The notes under the pieces are model-generated. The model saw only the letters and a list, made by a program, of their open reading frames with translations, was not told the origin of the DNA and searched no databases. The position numbers and the translations under genes are program-made. A DNA stretch of 44,474 nucleotides from an uncultured Clostridia bacterium. Its GTDB lineage: Bacteria; Bacillota; Clostridia; Oscillospirales; CAG-272. Below are positions 1-7,878 of this stretch, piece by piece. The stretch spans positions 1 through 44,474 of the forward strand of contig CAJGCD010000003.1 in assembly GCA_904501715.1 (NCBI GenBank). Reading direction: 5' to 3'. The first letter of the stretch is position 1. Every line of letters begins with the position of its first letter.

Positions 1-1
1 A

Positions 2-301
2 CACGAACATTACGCGGAAGATATCCGTATAGACGATCTTGCGCATTATGCGCATATCTGCCGAAGTGAGTGTTTCCGTTGTTTTAAGCGATATTTCAAC
101 AAAAGCCCTATGAGTTATTTGACGGAATATCGTTTATCTTATGCGGTCAAAGCATTGAAGGACACGGAAAAATCTGTTACGGAAATTGCAATCGAGTGCG
201 GATTTTCAACTGCGAGTTATTTTGGAAAACAATTCAAAAAGGCATACGCCATTACGCCTTTACAATTTAGACAATCATTACAAGCGCAGGATAAGAATTG
301 A
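2..301 (+). CDS. AraC-family transcriptional regulator, C-terminal part (cut by window edge)
   Basis: The frame is open from base 2 to the stop at 299-301 and gives about 99 residues. They form the double helix-turn-helix DNA-binding domain (HTH_18) of AraC/XylS regulators. The first helix-turn-helix lies around IRIDDLAHYAHICRSECF and the second around SVTEIAIECGFSTASYF. The family hallmark GF(S)xxSYF is followed by FKKAYAITPLQFR, matching the usual F-K-G-P-x-x-Y/F-R ending. The N-terminal effector domain lies outside the window, so the ligand and targets cannot be inferred. A hairpin at 360-387 follows the stop, so the gene probably ends its transcript here. Confidence 0.85.
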   Translation, partial: HEHYAEDIRIDDLAHYAHICRSECFRCFKRYFNKSPMSYLTEYRLSYAVKALKDTEKSVTEIAIECGFSTASYFGKQFKKAYAITPLQFRQSLQAQDKN

Positions 302-359
302 TAAAACCTATAATTGTGGGAATAAAACAAGAATATTAAGAAAGCTAAAGTAATCTTGA

Positions 360-395
360 GGGCTGACGGAAAATCAACCGTCAGCCCTTGAATTT
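360..395 (+). terminator. Probable intrinsic terminator after the AraC-type gene
   Basis: A perfect 10-bp inverted repeat (GGGCTGACGG at 360-369 and its complement at 378-387, with an 8-nt loop) is followed by TTGAATTTT. The T tract is interrupted, so the terminator may be leaky. Confidence 0.6.
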
Positions 396-444
396 TGCCA
401 CGCAGAAAACAAAGAAAAGGCGGCGGAGAAATTCGTCGCTTTTT

Positions 445-458
445 CACTATATATAGTG
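445..458. repeat. Perfect 14-bp palindrome just upstream of the abiH promoter
   Basis: CACTATATATAGTG reads the same on both strands. It ends 8 bp before the -35 box of the predicted abiH promoter, a typical place for a dimeric regulator to bind. AT-rich palindromes also occur by chance, so an operator role is only a suggestion. Confidence 0.35.
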
Positions 459-466
459 TTTTGATA

Positions 467-495
467 TTGCAAAAAACGACAAAATATGGTATGAT
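467..495 (+). promoter_or_regulatory. Sigma-A-type promoter for abiH
   Basis: The -35 box TTGCAA (467-472) and -10 box TATGAT (490-495) are separated by exactly 17 bp. The -10 box ends 31 bp before the abiH start. The gene therefore probably has its own transcription start, separate from the AraC-type gene. Confidence 0.6.
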
Positions 496-526
496 AAAAA
501 AGAATAAGTTAAGGCGAGGTTGGACA

Positions 527-1585
527 ATGAAAATTACTTTTTTAATAGGAAACGGATTCGATGTTGGAGTCGGAATGCAGTCCCGATTCAAAGATTTCTT
601 CCCCATATATGAAGCAAAATCAAGAACTAAAGATGATCGAATAAAAATGCTGTCTGAAGAAATTTCGGGCGACTATGAAACATGGGCAGATTTTGAGTCT
701 GCTTTGGGGAAATACACTTCTAAATTTACCAAGGACACAAAGCAAGATTTTCTTGATCAGTTAAAAGACTTCGAAGGAGAATTTATTGATTATTTGAAGT
801 TGCAAGAGGAGATGCTTTCATTTGACTCCGAGAAAGAGATATCTGAACATATGATAAACGCATTGAGAGGATATTATGATGGCGGTAAGTTGGCACCCGA
901 ATCAAGGGCGACAATAGCGAGCATATATACTAATCATGCTTCAGAAGATCACATATATAATTTTATTAATTTCAATTACACCACTATATTGGAAAGATGT
1001 TTAAAAACGATTTCACAAGATATAGTTGTCAAGAGAAAACATAGTGGGGAAAGAACTGATAAGATCGGTAGAGTGGTTCATGTCCATGGAAAGAGTGATT
1101 TGCATCCAATAATAGGTGTTAATGATGTTGGACAAATCGAGAACAAGGAGCTTGCTGGAGATTCACGATTTACTAGATTTATCGTCAAACCATCCCTTAA
1201 TCAGTACTTGCGACACGGAAATGACTCTGCTGCAACAGAGGTGCTAAATCAAAGTACAATTATATGTGTTTATGGAATGTCTATTGGGGCAACGGATAAA
1301 AAATGGTGGCACAACATATTATCTTGGCTGAATAATAGCGGAGAAAGACAACTAATTATATTTGATTATGACAACAAGTACACTCAATCGAATCAATTTA
1401 GTTGGTTGGAGAAGGAGGATGCGTTAATCGATAAGATGTCGAAATACTCCACGGGAGTTGATGTCGAAAAGCTTAGGTCCAGAATACATATAGCGGTTCA
1501 TAAGAATATATTTGAAATAGATTTAGCCAAACAAAAAAGAGAAGTGTATGAAGTAGCACTTGAGAAAGTCTTGGCAAAAGTGTAA
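527..1585 (+). CDS. abiH: AbiH-family abortive-infection (phage defence) protein
   Basis: The product is 352 residues. The N-terminus FLIGNGFDVGVGMQSRFKDF is the signature of the AbiH family (PF14253), a Rossmann-like fold distantly related to SIR2. Other family landmarks are FNYT in the middle, HVHGK near the centre, and a late segment with VYGMSIGATDKKWW. AbiH proteins from lactococcal plasmids stop phage growth by abortive infection; the biochemical activity is not firmly established. I start at the ATG at 527 because GCGAGG lies 7-9 bases upstream; the frame is open further upstream but has no comparable ribosome site. Length is normal for the family, so the gene looks intact. Base composition is clearly more AT-rich than the housekeeping genes after 3.4 kb. 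Its place between a regulator fragment and a tRNA 3' end fits horizontal acquisition. Confidence 0.85.
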   Translation: MKITFLIGNGFDVGVGMQSRFKDFFPIYEAKSRTKDDRIKMLSEEISGDYETWADFESALGKYTSKFTKDTKQDFLDQLKDFEGEFIDYLKLQEEMLSFDSEKEISEHMINALRGYYDGGKLAPESRATIASIYTNHASEDHIYNFINFNYTTILERCLKTISQDIVVKRKHSGERTDKIGRVVHVHGKSDLHPIIGVNDVGQIENKELAGDSRFTRFIVKPSLNQYLRHGNDSAATEVLNQSTIICVYGMSIGATDKKWWHNILSWLNNSGERQLIIFDYDNKYTQSNQFSWLEKEDALIDKMSKYSTGVDVEKLRSRIHIAVHKNIFEIDLAKQKREVYEVALEKVLAKV

Positions 1586-1621
1586 TTTTTGCACTTTTTA
1601 TAGCCGAGAAAAGTGCAAAAA
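1586..1621. terminator. AT-rich hairpin immediately after abiH
   Basis: TTTTTGCACTTTT (1586-1598) pairs perfectly with 1609-1621 around a 10-nt loop. The stem begins next to the abiH stop codon. On the plus strand no T tract follows the stem, but the stem itself is T-rich on its 5' side and A-rich on its 3' side. It is plausibly an mRNA 3' end or stabilising hairpin for abiH. Confidence 0.45.
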
Positions 1622-1834
1622 TCTCCGCAAGTGGTCAAACATGTGGTCAAAGGCGAAATATGGGCTTGTTCAACCCCGAAAGAAGGGAAGAACAAGCCCA
1701 TTGTGTATATCGCGAAAACGCGAGAATTCGCGAAAATTGCAGGTAAATAAAGAAAATAGGCATCGCTATCGACAAAATTGCCACATCCTTGCACCGTTTG
1801 GTGCAAGGCAGGCGGTCAAAGTCACGATGCCTAT
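1622..1834. other. Non-coding, heavily folded tract between abiH and tRNA-Pro
   Basis: No credible gene is seen here. Direct repeats GTGGTCAAA occur at 1631-1639 and 1643-1651 (12-bp period), with a near copy GCGGTCAAA at 1812-1820. A perfect 11-bp inverted repeat (1661-1671 with 1690-1700) has a CCC/GGG pair inside its loop. A CGCG-AAAA-CGCG hairpin sits at 1711-1722, with another CGCG at 1729. An outer 10-bp stem (1756-1765 with 1825-1834) encloses a 9-bp hairpin (1787-1795 with 1800-1808). Such direct repeats beside a tRNA 3' end could be integrase arm-type sites of a lost element. The nested stems could also be a minus-strand RNA or a palindromic repeat family. No integrase gene is visible. 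Confidence 0.4.
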
Positions 1835-1866
1835 AAAAAATGTGAGTGCCCTTATGGACACTCACA
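1835..1866 (-). terminator. Intrinsic terminator of tRNA-Pro
   Basis: Read on the minus strand just after the tRNA CCA end, TGTGAGTG (complement of 1859-1866) pairs with CACTCACA (complement of 1841-1848). The second arm runs straight into six T residues (complement of 1835-1840). This is a textbook Rho-independent terminator in the right place for the tRNA transcript. Confidence 0.8.
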
Positions 1867-1867
1867 C

Positions 1868-1943
1868 TGGTCTGAGTGACAAGACTTGAACTTGCGGCCT
1901 CTACCACCCCAAGGTAGCGCGCTACCAGCTGCGCCACACCCAG
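1868..1943 (-). tRNA. tRNA-Pro, anticodon GGG
   Basis: The minus strand folds into a full 76-nt cloverleaf. The acceptor arm CTGGGTG pairs with CACTCAG (one G-U), followed by discriminator A and an encoded CCA at 1868-1870. The D arm is GCGC/GCGC. The anticodon stem CTACC/GGTAG has loop TTGGGGT, so positions 34-36 are GGG, reading CCC proline codons. The T arm is GCAAG-TTCAAGT-CTTGT. The 3' end faces the accessory stretch at 1-1867, and tRNA 3' ends are common integration sites. A consensus promoter lies at 1983-2011 and a terminator at 1835-1866, so the gene is a single-tRNA transcript. Confidence 0.95.
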
Positions 1944-1982
1944 AAACCTATATTTTGTGCCGTATATCTCGACGACCTCGAT

Positions 1983-2011
1983 ATTCTATCATATTTTATG
2001 GTGATTGTCAA
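1983..2011 (-). promoter_or_regulatory. Promoter of tRNA-Pro
   Basis: On the minus strand TTGACA (complement of 2006-2011), 17 bp, then TAGAAT (complement of 1983-1988). The -10 box lies 39 bp before the tRNA 5' end. Between this and the promoter at 2118 no other feature is seen. Confidence 0.75.
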
Positions 2012-2117
2012 TACCTTTTTAGAAAAAATTATAAATTATTTTTATCCCACCAACTATTTTGCTTTTTACAAGTTGTCCTTCGATTAAAAGCATATCGTAT
2101 GATTAATAACGTGCATA

Positions 2118-2146
2118 TTGACAAGAAAATTAGCGCATGATATAAT
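2118..2146 (+). promoter_or_regulatory. Perfect consensus promoter for the aldo/keto reductase
   Basis: TTGACA (2118-2123), a 17-bp spacer and TATAAT (2141-2146) match the sigma-70/sigma-A consensus at all 12 positions, 44 bp before the start codon. Confidence 0.85.
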
Positions 2147-2190
2147 GGTCACATATAAGACTGTACGCTCAAATCTAAGGAGATAGAACT

Positions 2191-3186
2191 ATGACAAAAT
2201 ATACCGCTAGTGAAAATAGATATAATTCTACTGAATATAGAAAATGCGGAGAAAGCGGATTGAAGCTACCTGCTGTTTCTTTTGGACTCTGGCACAATTT
2301 TGGAGATAATGCCAACTATGAAAACATGTGCAAAATGTGCTTTACCGCCTTTGATAACGGCATTACTCATTTTGATTTAGCAAACAATTACGGTCCCGCG
2401 GCGGGAAGTGCTGAAATCAATTTTGGAAGGATACTTCATAACTATATGGAGAATCACAGAGATGAAATGATAATAAGCACAAAGGCGGGATATTATATGT
2501 GGCCGGGTCCATACGGGGACAAGGGCAGCAAAAAATATTTGATCGCCAGCCTTGACCAAAGCCTTAAGAGGATGAATATTGACTATGTTGATATTTTCTA
2601 TCACCACAGAATGGACCCCGATACACCTCTTTATGAAACAATGTGGGCTCTTGACAGCATTGTGAAAAGCGGAAAGGCTCTCTATGTGGGATTATCAAAT
2701 TACGACGGAGAAACTATGAGAAAGGCGGCAGATATACTCAATGAGCTTCGCTGTCCTTTTATCATCAATCAAAATAGGTATTCTATCCTTGACCGAACTG
2801 TTGAAAAAAACGGAATTTTGAAAAGCTCAATTTCGGAGAAAAAAGGAATGATTATTTTTAGCCCTTTGGCTCAAGGGCTTTTGACTAACAGATATTTAAA
2901 CGGAATTCCCGCGGATAGCCGTGTAAAGACCGACGGTAGATTTTTAAATGAAAGAGCCATTTCTGACGAAACGTTGGAGAAGATCAGAAAGCTAAACAAG
3001 ATAGCGGAAAACAGAGGTCAAAGCTTGGCGCAGATGGCTCTCTCGTGGGTATATAGCAGAGAAGGCATTACCAGTGTTTTGATAGGAGCTTCAAAGCCAG
3101 ACCAGATAATCGAAAACCTCAAAATGACTCAAAATATTGGTTTTACAAAGGAAGAGCTTGAAGAAATAGACTCTGTTGTGCTGTAA
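2191..3186 (+). CDS. Aldo/keto reductase, YghZ/GPR type (L-glyceraldehyde 3-phosphate reductase family)
   Basis: The 331-residue product is a full-length AKR14-type enzyme, an NADPH-dependent cytoplasmic reductase with a TIM-barrel fold. E. coli YghZ reduces L-glyceraldehyde 3-phosphate and methylglyoxal; the substrate here is inferred only from family membership. The catalytic tetrad is present: Asp62 and Tyr67 in HFDLANNYGP, Lys98 in STKAGY and His139 in FYHHR. The C-terminal cofactor loop is seen as SVLIGASKPDQIIEN. AAGGAG lies 8 bases before the ATG. The gene is monocistronic, with a perfect promoter upstream and a terminator at 3242-3267. Its base composition is AT-richer than the operon that follows. 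Confidence 0.9.
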   Translation: MTKYTASENRYNSTEYRKCGESGLKLPAVSFGLWHNFGDNANYENMCKMCFTAFDNGITHFDLANNYGPAAGSAEINFGRILHNYMENHRDEMIISTKAGYYMWPGPYGDKGSKKYLIASLDQSLKRMNIDYVDIFYHHRMDPDTPLYETMWALDSIVKSGKALYVGLSNYDGETMRKAADILNELRCPFIINQNRYSILDRTVEKNGILKSSISEKKGMIIFSPLAQGLLTNRYLNGIPADSRVKTDGRFLNERAISDETLEKIRKLNKIAENRGQSLAQMALSWVYSREGITSVLIGASKPDQIIENLKMTQNIGFTKEELEEIDSVVL

Positions 3187-3241
3187 AAAATATATTGAAC
3201 GATGGCTTTTGTGAAAAGTGAATGAAAATAAATAGTTTTGG

Positions 3242-3267
3242 AGGGCTGTTTCGGCAGCCCGTTTTTT
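3242..3267 (+). terminator. Intrinsic terminator after the aldo/keto reductase
   Basis: GGGCTG (3243-3248) pairs with CAGCCC (3255-3260) around a 6-nt loop, followed by G and six T residues (3262-3267). Confidence 0.8.
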
Positions 3268-3301
3268 GTGTCTTTATTTGAAATAAAAAGCCTCAACTCA
3301 C

Positions 3302-3330
3302 TTGACAAAATCGACTCAATATATTATAAT
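3302..3330 (+). promoter_or_regulatory. Perfect consensus promoter for the miaB-mutSL operon
   Basis: TTGACA (3302-3307), 17 bp, TATAAT (3325-3330); all 12 consensus positions match. It lies 68 bp before miaB, and no other obvious promoter is seen until 13806, so it probably drives the whole miaB-tldE run. Confidence 0.85.
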
Positions 3331-3398
3331 ATTCTTTATAATGAGTATATTAGTGCCTATTCTCGTTTTATCAAAAAAGAAAGGCTTATTTCAATCGT

Positions 3399-4826
3399 AT
3401 GAATGGAACCTACAAGGCTGTTTCAGCCGAAGAAATATCAAAGCAAAATGAATATATGTCAAAGCTGAGGATAGCAAATGACAGATATTTTCTCTCTGCG
3501 GGTTACCGCCGAAAGGTATTTTCTCTGACTCTTGGGTGTCAGCAGAACGAGGCTGACAGTGAACGTCTTATGGGAATGGCTCTTAAAATGGGCTATGAGA
3601 GGACAGAGAACCCCGAGGATGCCTCTTTGATAATAGTAAACACCTGTGCTATCCGTGAGCACGCGGAGAAGCGGGCTCTCTCTCTTGTGGGGCAGTACAA
3701 GCATATAAAGGCAAAGAATCCCGACCTTCTTATAGTTGTCTGCGGCTGTATGGTAGTGCAGGAGCACAGAGCCAACGAAATAAAGATGCGCTATCCTTAC
3801 GTTGATATCATCCTCGGACCCTCGCTTATGCACCGCCTTCCGGAGCATATCTGGCAGAGGAGCGGAGGCGGGAAGCGTATTTTTGACTCCGCTACCGATG
3901 AATATACGGTTGCCGAGGGCTTGCCCGTAAGCCGCGAGAGCAGTTATCGCGCGTGGGTATCGGTAATGTATGGCTGTAACAATTTTTGCTCATACTGTAT
4001 CGTGCCATACGTACGCGGCAGAGAGCGCAGCCGACGCCGCGAGGATGTTGTGAAAGAGGTCAGGGAGCTTATCGAAAAGGGATATAAGGACATCACTCTC
4101 CTTGGTCAGAATGTAAATTCCTACGGCAAGGACAGCGGATTTGATTATGACTTTGCCGACCTTCTTGCCGAGCTTGATACAATAGAGGGCGACTACACGC
4201 TTCATTTTATGACCAGCCATCCCAAGGATGCCACAAAAAAGCTGGTGGACGTTATGGCACAGTCACGTCACGTTGCAAAGCATTTTCATCTTCCTATGCA
4301 ATCGGGAAGTGATAGGGTGCTTAAGGCAATGAACCGACGCTACGATTTCGAGAAATATATAGGCATTCTCGATTATATACGTGAAAAAATACAGGGAGTG
4401 ACTATCACCTCGGATATAATCGTAGGTTTCCCAGGAGAGAGTGAAGAGGACTTTGAGGGCACACTTAATGCTCTCAGGCGGGCGAGATTTGATATGATAT
4501 ATTCATTTCAGTACTCGCCAAGAAAGGGAACTCCCGCCGCAGAGATGGCAGAGCAGATACCGCAAGCGGTGAAGAGTGAGCGCTTCGATAGGCTTCTTTC
4601 CCTGCAAAACGAGATATCTCTCGAATCAAACAAGCCCTTTGAGGGCAAGACAGTCCGCGTGCTTTGCGACGGACCCAGCAAAAATAACCCCGACGTATAC
4701 AGCGGTCGCACAGAGGGTGGAAAGATAGTTTTCTTCGATGGTGAGGAAGGCGACATAGGGCAGTTTTTGAATATAAATATAGATAGAGCCGACACATTTG
4801 CGCTCTACGGAAGCATAGTAAGATAA
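3399..4826 (+). CDS. miaB: tRNA-2-methylthio-N6-dimethylallyladenosine synthase MiaB
   Basis: The 475-residue product is a radical SAM methylthiotransferase that adds a methylthio group to i6A37 of tRNAs reading UNN codons. The N-terminal UPF0004 domain carries the auxiliary [4Fe-4S] cysteines Cys47 (TLGCQQNEADSE), Cys83 (NTCAIREHAEKRA) and Cys117 (CGCM). The radical SAM motif CxxxCxxC is Cys193/197/200 in YGCNNFCSYC, followed by IVPYVRGRERSR, which is typical of MiaB. A TRAM domain occupies the C-terminus. GAAAGG lies about 14 bases before the ATG, a longer gap than usual, so a slightly different start is possible. It heads an operon with ylbF and mutS, as in many Clostridia. The expected partner miaA is not in this window. 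Confidence 0.95.
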   Translation: MNGTYKAVSAEEISKQNEYMSKLRIANDRYFLSAGYRRKVFSLTLGCQQNEADSERLMGMALKMGYERTENPEDASLIIVNTCAIREHAEKRALSLVGQYKHIKAKNPDLLIVVCGCMVVQEHRANEIKMRYPYVDIILGPSLMHRLPEHIWQRSGGGKRIFDSATDEYTVAEGLPVSRESSYRAWVSVMYGCNNFCSYCIVPYVRGRERSRRREDVVKEVRELIEKGYKDITLLGQNVNSYGKDSGFDYDFADLLAELDTIEGDYTLHFMTSHPKDATKKLVDVMAQSRHVAKHFHLPMQSGSDRVLKAMNRRYDFEKYIGILDYIREKIQGVTITSDIIVGFPGESEEDFEGTLNALRRARFDMIYSFQYSPRKGTPAAEMAEQIPQAVKSERFDRLLSLQNEISLESNKPFEGKTVRVLCDGPSKNNPDVYSGRTEGGKIVFFDGEEGDIGQFLNINIDRADTFALYGSIVR

Positions 4827-4848
4827 TTATAGAAAAGAGGAAATAAAA

Positions 4849-5238
4849 ATGACAGTTTTTGAACTTGCGGCAGCACTTGGAAAGGCACTCAAGGAGGACG
4901 AGAAGCTCGTACGCCTTGCCAACGCAAAGAAAGCGTATGAATCCGACGGGGAGCTTCAGAAGATGATGGTGGAGTACGAGGTACAGCAGAAGGCGCTTCA
5001 GGTAGAGATTACCAGAGAAGAAAGAGACACTCTGCTTATAGACAACGTTCAGAGAAGAATAAACGAGCTTTATTCCGCAATTATGGCACATCCCGTATTC
5101 ATTGAGCTTAACGAGGCTCAGTCGGATGTAAACGAGCTGATGAACGCGGTGAATAACACCATAACCTTCGAGATAACCGGTGAGATGCCCTCTTGCACTC
5201 ACGATTGCTCCACCTGCGGCGGCGGATGCTCTCACTAA
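4849..5238 (+). CDS. ylbF: YlbF/YmcA family protein with a cysteine-rich tail
   Basis: The 129-residue product is a mostly helical Com_YlbF (PF06133) protein. In Bacillus subtilis YlbF, YmcA and YaaT form a complex that binds [4Fe-4S] clusters, aids RNase Y-dependent mRNA processing and promotes competence, biofilm formation and sporulation. The family core covers about residues 1-110. The last 14 residues carry four cysteines in CTHDCSTCGGGCSH, with two His, and look like a metal or Fe-S site joined by a short linker. The gene starts 22 bases after miaB, and GAGG lies about 9 bases before its ATG. It sits 31 bases before mutS in the same transcript. Family assignment is firm; the function of the tail is inferred. 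Confidence 0.85.
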   Translation: MTVFELAAALGKALKEDEKLVRLANAKKAYESDGELQKMMVEYEVQQKALQVEITREERDTLLIDNVQRRINELYSAIMAHPVFIELNEAQSDVNELMNAVNNTITFEITGEMPSCTHDCSTCGGGCSH

Positions 5239-5269
5239 AGCCTAAATTTTCAAAAGCGAGGTAAGACCT

Positions 5270-7858
5270 ATGACTCCCATGATGGAGCAATATTTTGAGA
5301 TAAAAAATCAATATAAGGACCACATAGTTTTTTACCGTCTGGGCGACTTTTACGAGATGTTTTTTGACGACGCTATCGTGGCATCACGTGAACTTGAGCT
5401 TACGCTGACGGGCAGAGATTGCGGCGAAGCAGAGAGAGCCCCTATGTGCGGAGTTCCTTTTCACAGCTCAGAGGGCTATATAGGTACGCTTGTGAGCAAG
5501 GGCTACAAGGTGGCTATATGCGAGCAGACCGAGGACCCCGCTCAGGCAAAGGGATTGGTGCGCCGCGAGGTCATACGCGTGGTTACTCCGGGAACACTTA
5601 TAGAGAGCAATCTGCTATCCGAAAAGAAAAACAATTTCCTTTGCTCGATCTTTATGGGTGAGTTTGAATGCGGTATTGCCTTTGCGGATATTTCCACCGC
5701 GCAGGTCTATGCTACCTTTTTCTGCGGTGATGAGATAGAGAGTAAGTTAAAAAACGAGCTTGGAACTTACATGCCCTCCGAGATAGTGGTAAATCTCGGG
5801 GCAAAAAAGCTGGGTGAGCTTTCTGAATTTGCGGTTTCCGCAATAGGAGCTATGCTTAACGATAACAGAGCTACTGATTTTGAATATACTTCCTCGCTTG
5901 ATAAAATAAAAAAACAGTTTGCATCTTCCGTAAAAGAGGACTATTTTGAAAACAGGCCCTTGGTATGTGCTCTTGGAGGATTGCTGTCGTATATTGAAGA
6001 AACACAGAAGCAGGATATATCCTATATCAAGGATCTAAGCGTATATCTTGAGGGACAGTACCTTGAGATGGATATAAACACCAGAAGAAATCTGGAGCTT
6101 ACCCATACTATGCGTACCAAGGAAAAGAAGGGCTCACTCCTTGGCGTTCTCGATAAGACAGTAACGGCGGCAGGAGCAAGACTTCTTTGCCAGTGGGTAG
6201 AGCATCCGCTTCTTAAGGTTTCAGCTATAACCCAAAGACAGAATGCTGTTGAGGAGCTTGCGCGAAATTATATCCTTCGCGAGGAGATGCGTGAGCTTCT
6301 TTCAAACGTTCTTGATATTGAAAGATTGGTGACCCGAATAGTTTACGGTACCGCTAACGCGAGAGACCTTCGCGCTATATCGAGCACAATATCAATACTC
6401 CCCGAGCTGAAAATGCTTATAGGAGGATGTAAGTCCGACGAGCTGTCCACTCTTTGCAAGGAGCTTGACGTGCTTGAGGACGTTTTCACTAAAATAAACG
6501 CTACTATCTGTGAGCAGCCCCCTGTTTCTATACGGGAGGGAGGAATGATAGCCAAGGGCTTCAGCCCCGACGTGGACAACCTCCGTTCAATCATGAGGGA
6601 CGGTAAGGGCTGGATAGAGCGTGTAGCCGAGCACGAAAAGGAGCGTACGGGTATAAGGACGCTTAAGATAAGCTATAACAAGGTGTTCGGATATTACATA
6701 GAGGTATCCAAATCCTTTATAGGTCAAGTTCCCTCGGATTACATACGTAAGCAGACTCTTGCAAATGCGGAGCGCTATATAACCGACGAGCTGAAGGATA
6801 TGGAGGCTACCATACTTGGCGCGGCTGACAGGGTAAACGCTCTTGAATATGAGATTTTCTGTGAGGTGCGCGGCTTTGTTGCGGACAACAGCGCAAGACT
6901 TCAGAAGGTAGCGGCTATACTTGCAAAGCTTGACAGCTATCAGAGCCTTGCCACGGTGGCAGTGAAGAATAAATACGTGCGTCCCGAGGTAGATAAGAGC
7001 GATATTATACACATTAAGGACGGTAGGCATCCCGTAGTGGAGCAGTTCGTTAAGGATAGCTACTTCGTTCCCAACGATGCTGAGCTTGACACGGGCAGAA
7101 ACCGCCTTATGCTTATAACAGGACCTAATATGGCAGGTAAATCAACCTATATGCGTCAGGTGGCGGTTATAGTGCTTATGGCGCAGATCGGCTCCTTCGT
7201 CCCCGCTAAGGACGCGCGCATTGGCGTGGTTGACAAGCTGTTTACCAGAGTAGGAGCGTCTGATGACCTTGCCAGCGGGCAGTCCACCTTTATGCTTGAA
7301 ATGAACGAGGTGGCGTATATACTAAGAAACGCTACCCGCCAGAGCCTTATCATATATGACGAGGTGGGAAGAGGAACATCTACCTTTGACGGTATGAGCA
7401 TAGCCAGAGCCATAGTAGAATATACAAGCAGCAAAAAGATAGGGGCAAAGACCCTGTTTGCTACCCACTATCACGAGCTTACCTCTATGGAGGGAGAGAT
7501 AGACGGAATAGTAAACTATAATATCGCCGCTAAAAAAAGAGGGGATAATATTACCTTCCTTCGTAAGATAGTCAGAGGCTCGACCGACGACAGCTACGGT
7601 ATCGAGGTGGCAAAGCTTGCGGGGCTTCCCAATGAGGTCATACGCAGAGCCAAGGAGGTTCTTGCTTCTGTGGAAAAGACCGCAAAGGCACTCTCGACCT
7701 CTGAGGCGGTACAGGAGGAAAAGGACGAAAGCCTTATCAGTATGGATGATTTCGTGCATGAGCAGGTGATAGAGGAGCTTAAGGCGGTAGACCTTAACAC
7801 CTTATCGCCCTATGAAACTATGAGCTTTTTGTTTGATTTGAAGAAAAGACTTAAATAA
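5270..7858 (+). CDS. mutS: DNA mismatch repair protein MutS
   Basis: The 862-residue product is a full-length MutS that recognises mismatches and small loops and recruits MutL. Domain I contains the mismatch-wedge motif FYRLGDFYEMF (residues about 21-31), with the Phe-x-Glu pair that contacts the mispaired base. Connector, lever and clamp domains follow. The ATPase has Walker A GPNMAGKST, Walker B IIYDEVGRGTS and the conserved FATHYHELT. GCGAGG precedes the ATG. It lies 31 bases after ylbF and 20 bases before mutL, so the MutS and MutL subunits are made from one message. No MutH is expected in this group because MutL carries the nicking site. Confidence 0.98.
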   Translation: MTPMMEQYFEIKNQYKDHIVFYRLGDFYEMFFDDAIVASRELELTLTGRDCGEAERAPMCGVPFHSSEGYIGTLVSKGYKVAICEQTEDPAQAKGLVRREVIRVVTPGTLIESNLLSEKKNNFLCSIFMGEFECGIAFADISTAQVYATFFCGDEIESKLKNELGTYMPSEIVVNLGAKKLGELSEFAVSAIGAMLNDNRATDFEYTSSLDKIKKQFASSVKEDYFENRPLVCALGGLLSYIEETQKQDISYIKDLSVYLEGQYLEMDINTRRNLELTHTMRTKEKKGSLLGVLDKTVTAAGARLLCQWVEHPLLKVSAITQRQNAVEELARNYILREEMRELLSNVLDIERLVTRIVYGTANARDLRAISSTISILPELKMLIGGCKSDELSTLCKELDVLEDVFTKINATICEQPPVSIREGGMIAKGFSPDVDNLRSIMRDGKGWIERVAEHEKERTGIRTLKISYNKVFGYYIEVSKSFIGQVPSDYIRKQTLANAERYITDELKDMEATILGAADRVNALEYEIFCEVRGFVADNSARLQKVAAILAKLDSYQSLATVAVKNKYVRPEVDKSDIIHIKDGRHPVVEQFVKDSYFVPNDAELDTGRNRLMLITGPNMAGKSTYMRQVAVIVLMAQIGSFVPAKDARIGVVDKLFTRVGASDDLASGQSTFMLEMNEVAYILRNATRQSLIIYDEVGRGTSTFDGMSIARAIVEYTSSKKIGAKTLFATHYHELTSMEGEIDGIVNYNIAAKKRGDNITFLRKIVRGSTDDSYGIEVAKLAGLPNEVIRRAKEVLASVEKTAKALSTSEAVQEEKDESLISMDDFVHEQVIEELKAVDLNTLSPYETMSFLFDLKKRLK

Positions 7859-7878
7859 ATTGAGAAAGGGGGAGAATT

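Noticed and set aside
1560..1889. Plus-strand frame across the folded tract beside tRNA-Pro
   Set aside because: It overlaps the end of abiH, the hairpins and the tRNA. It is Lys/Arg-rich without a domain, as expected for non-coding DNA.
1..3186. Multi-gene defence island
   Set aside because: Only abiH has a defence signature. The AraC-type regulator and aldo/keto reductase are ordinary genes and no second defence gene is visible.
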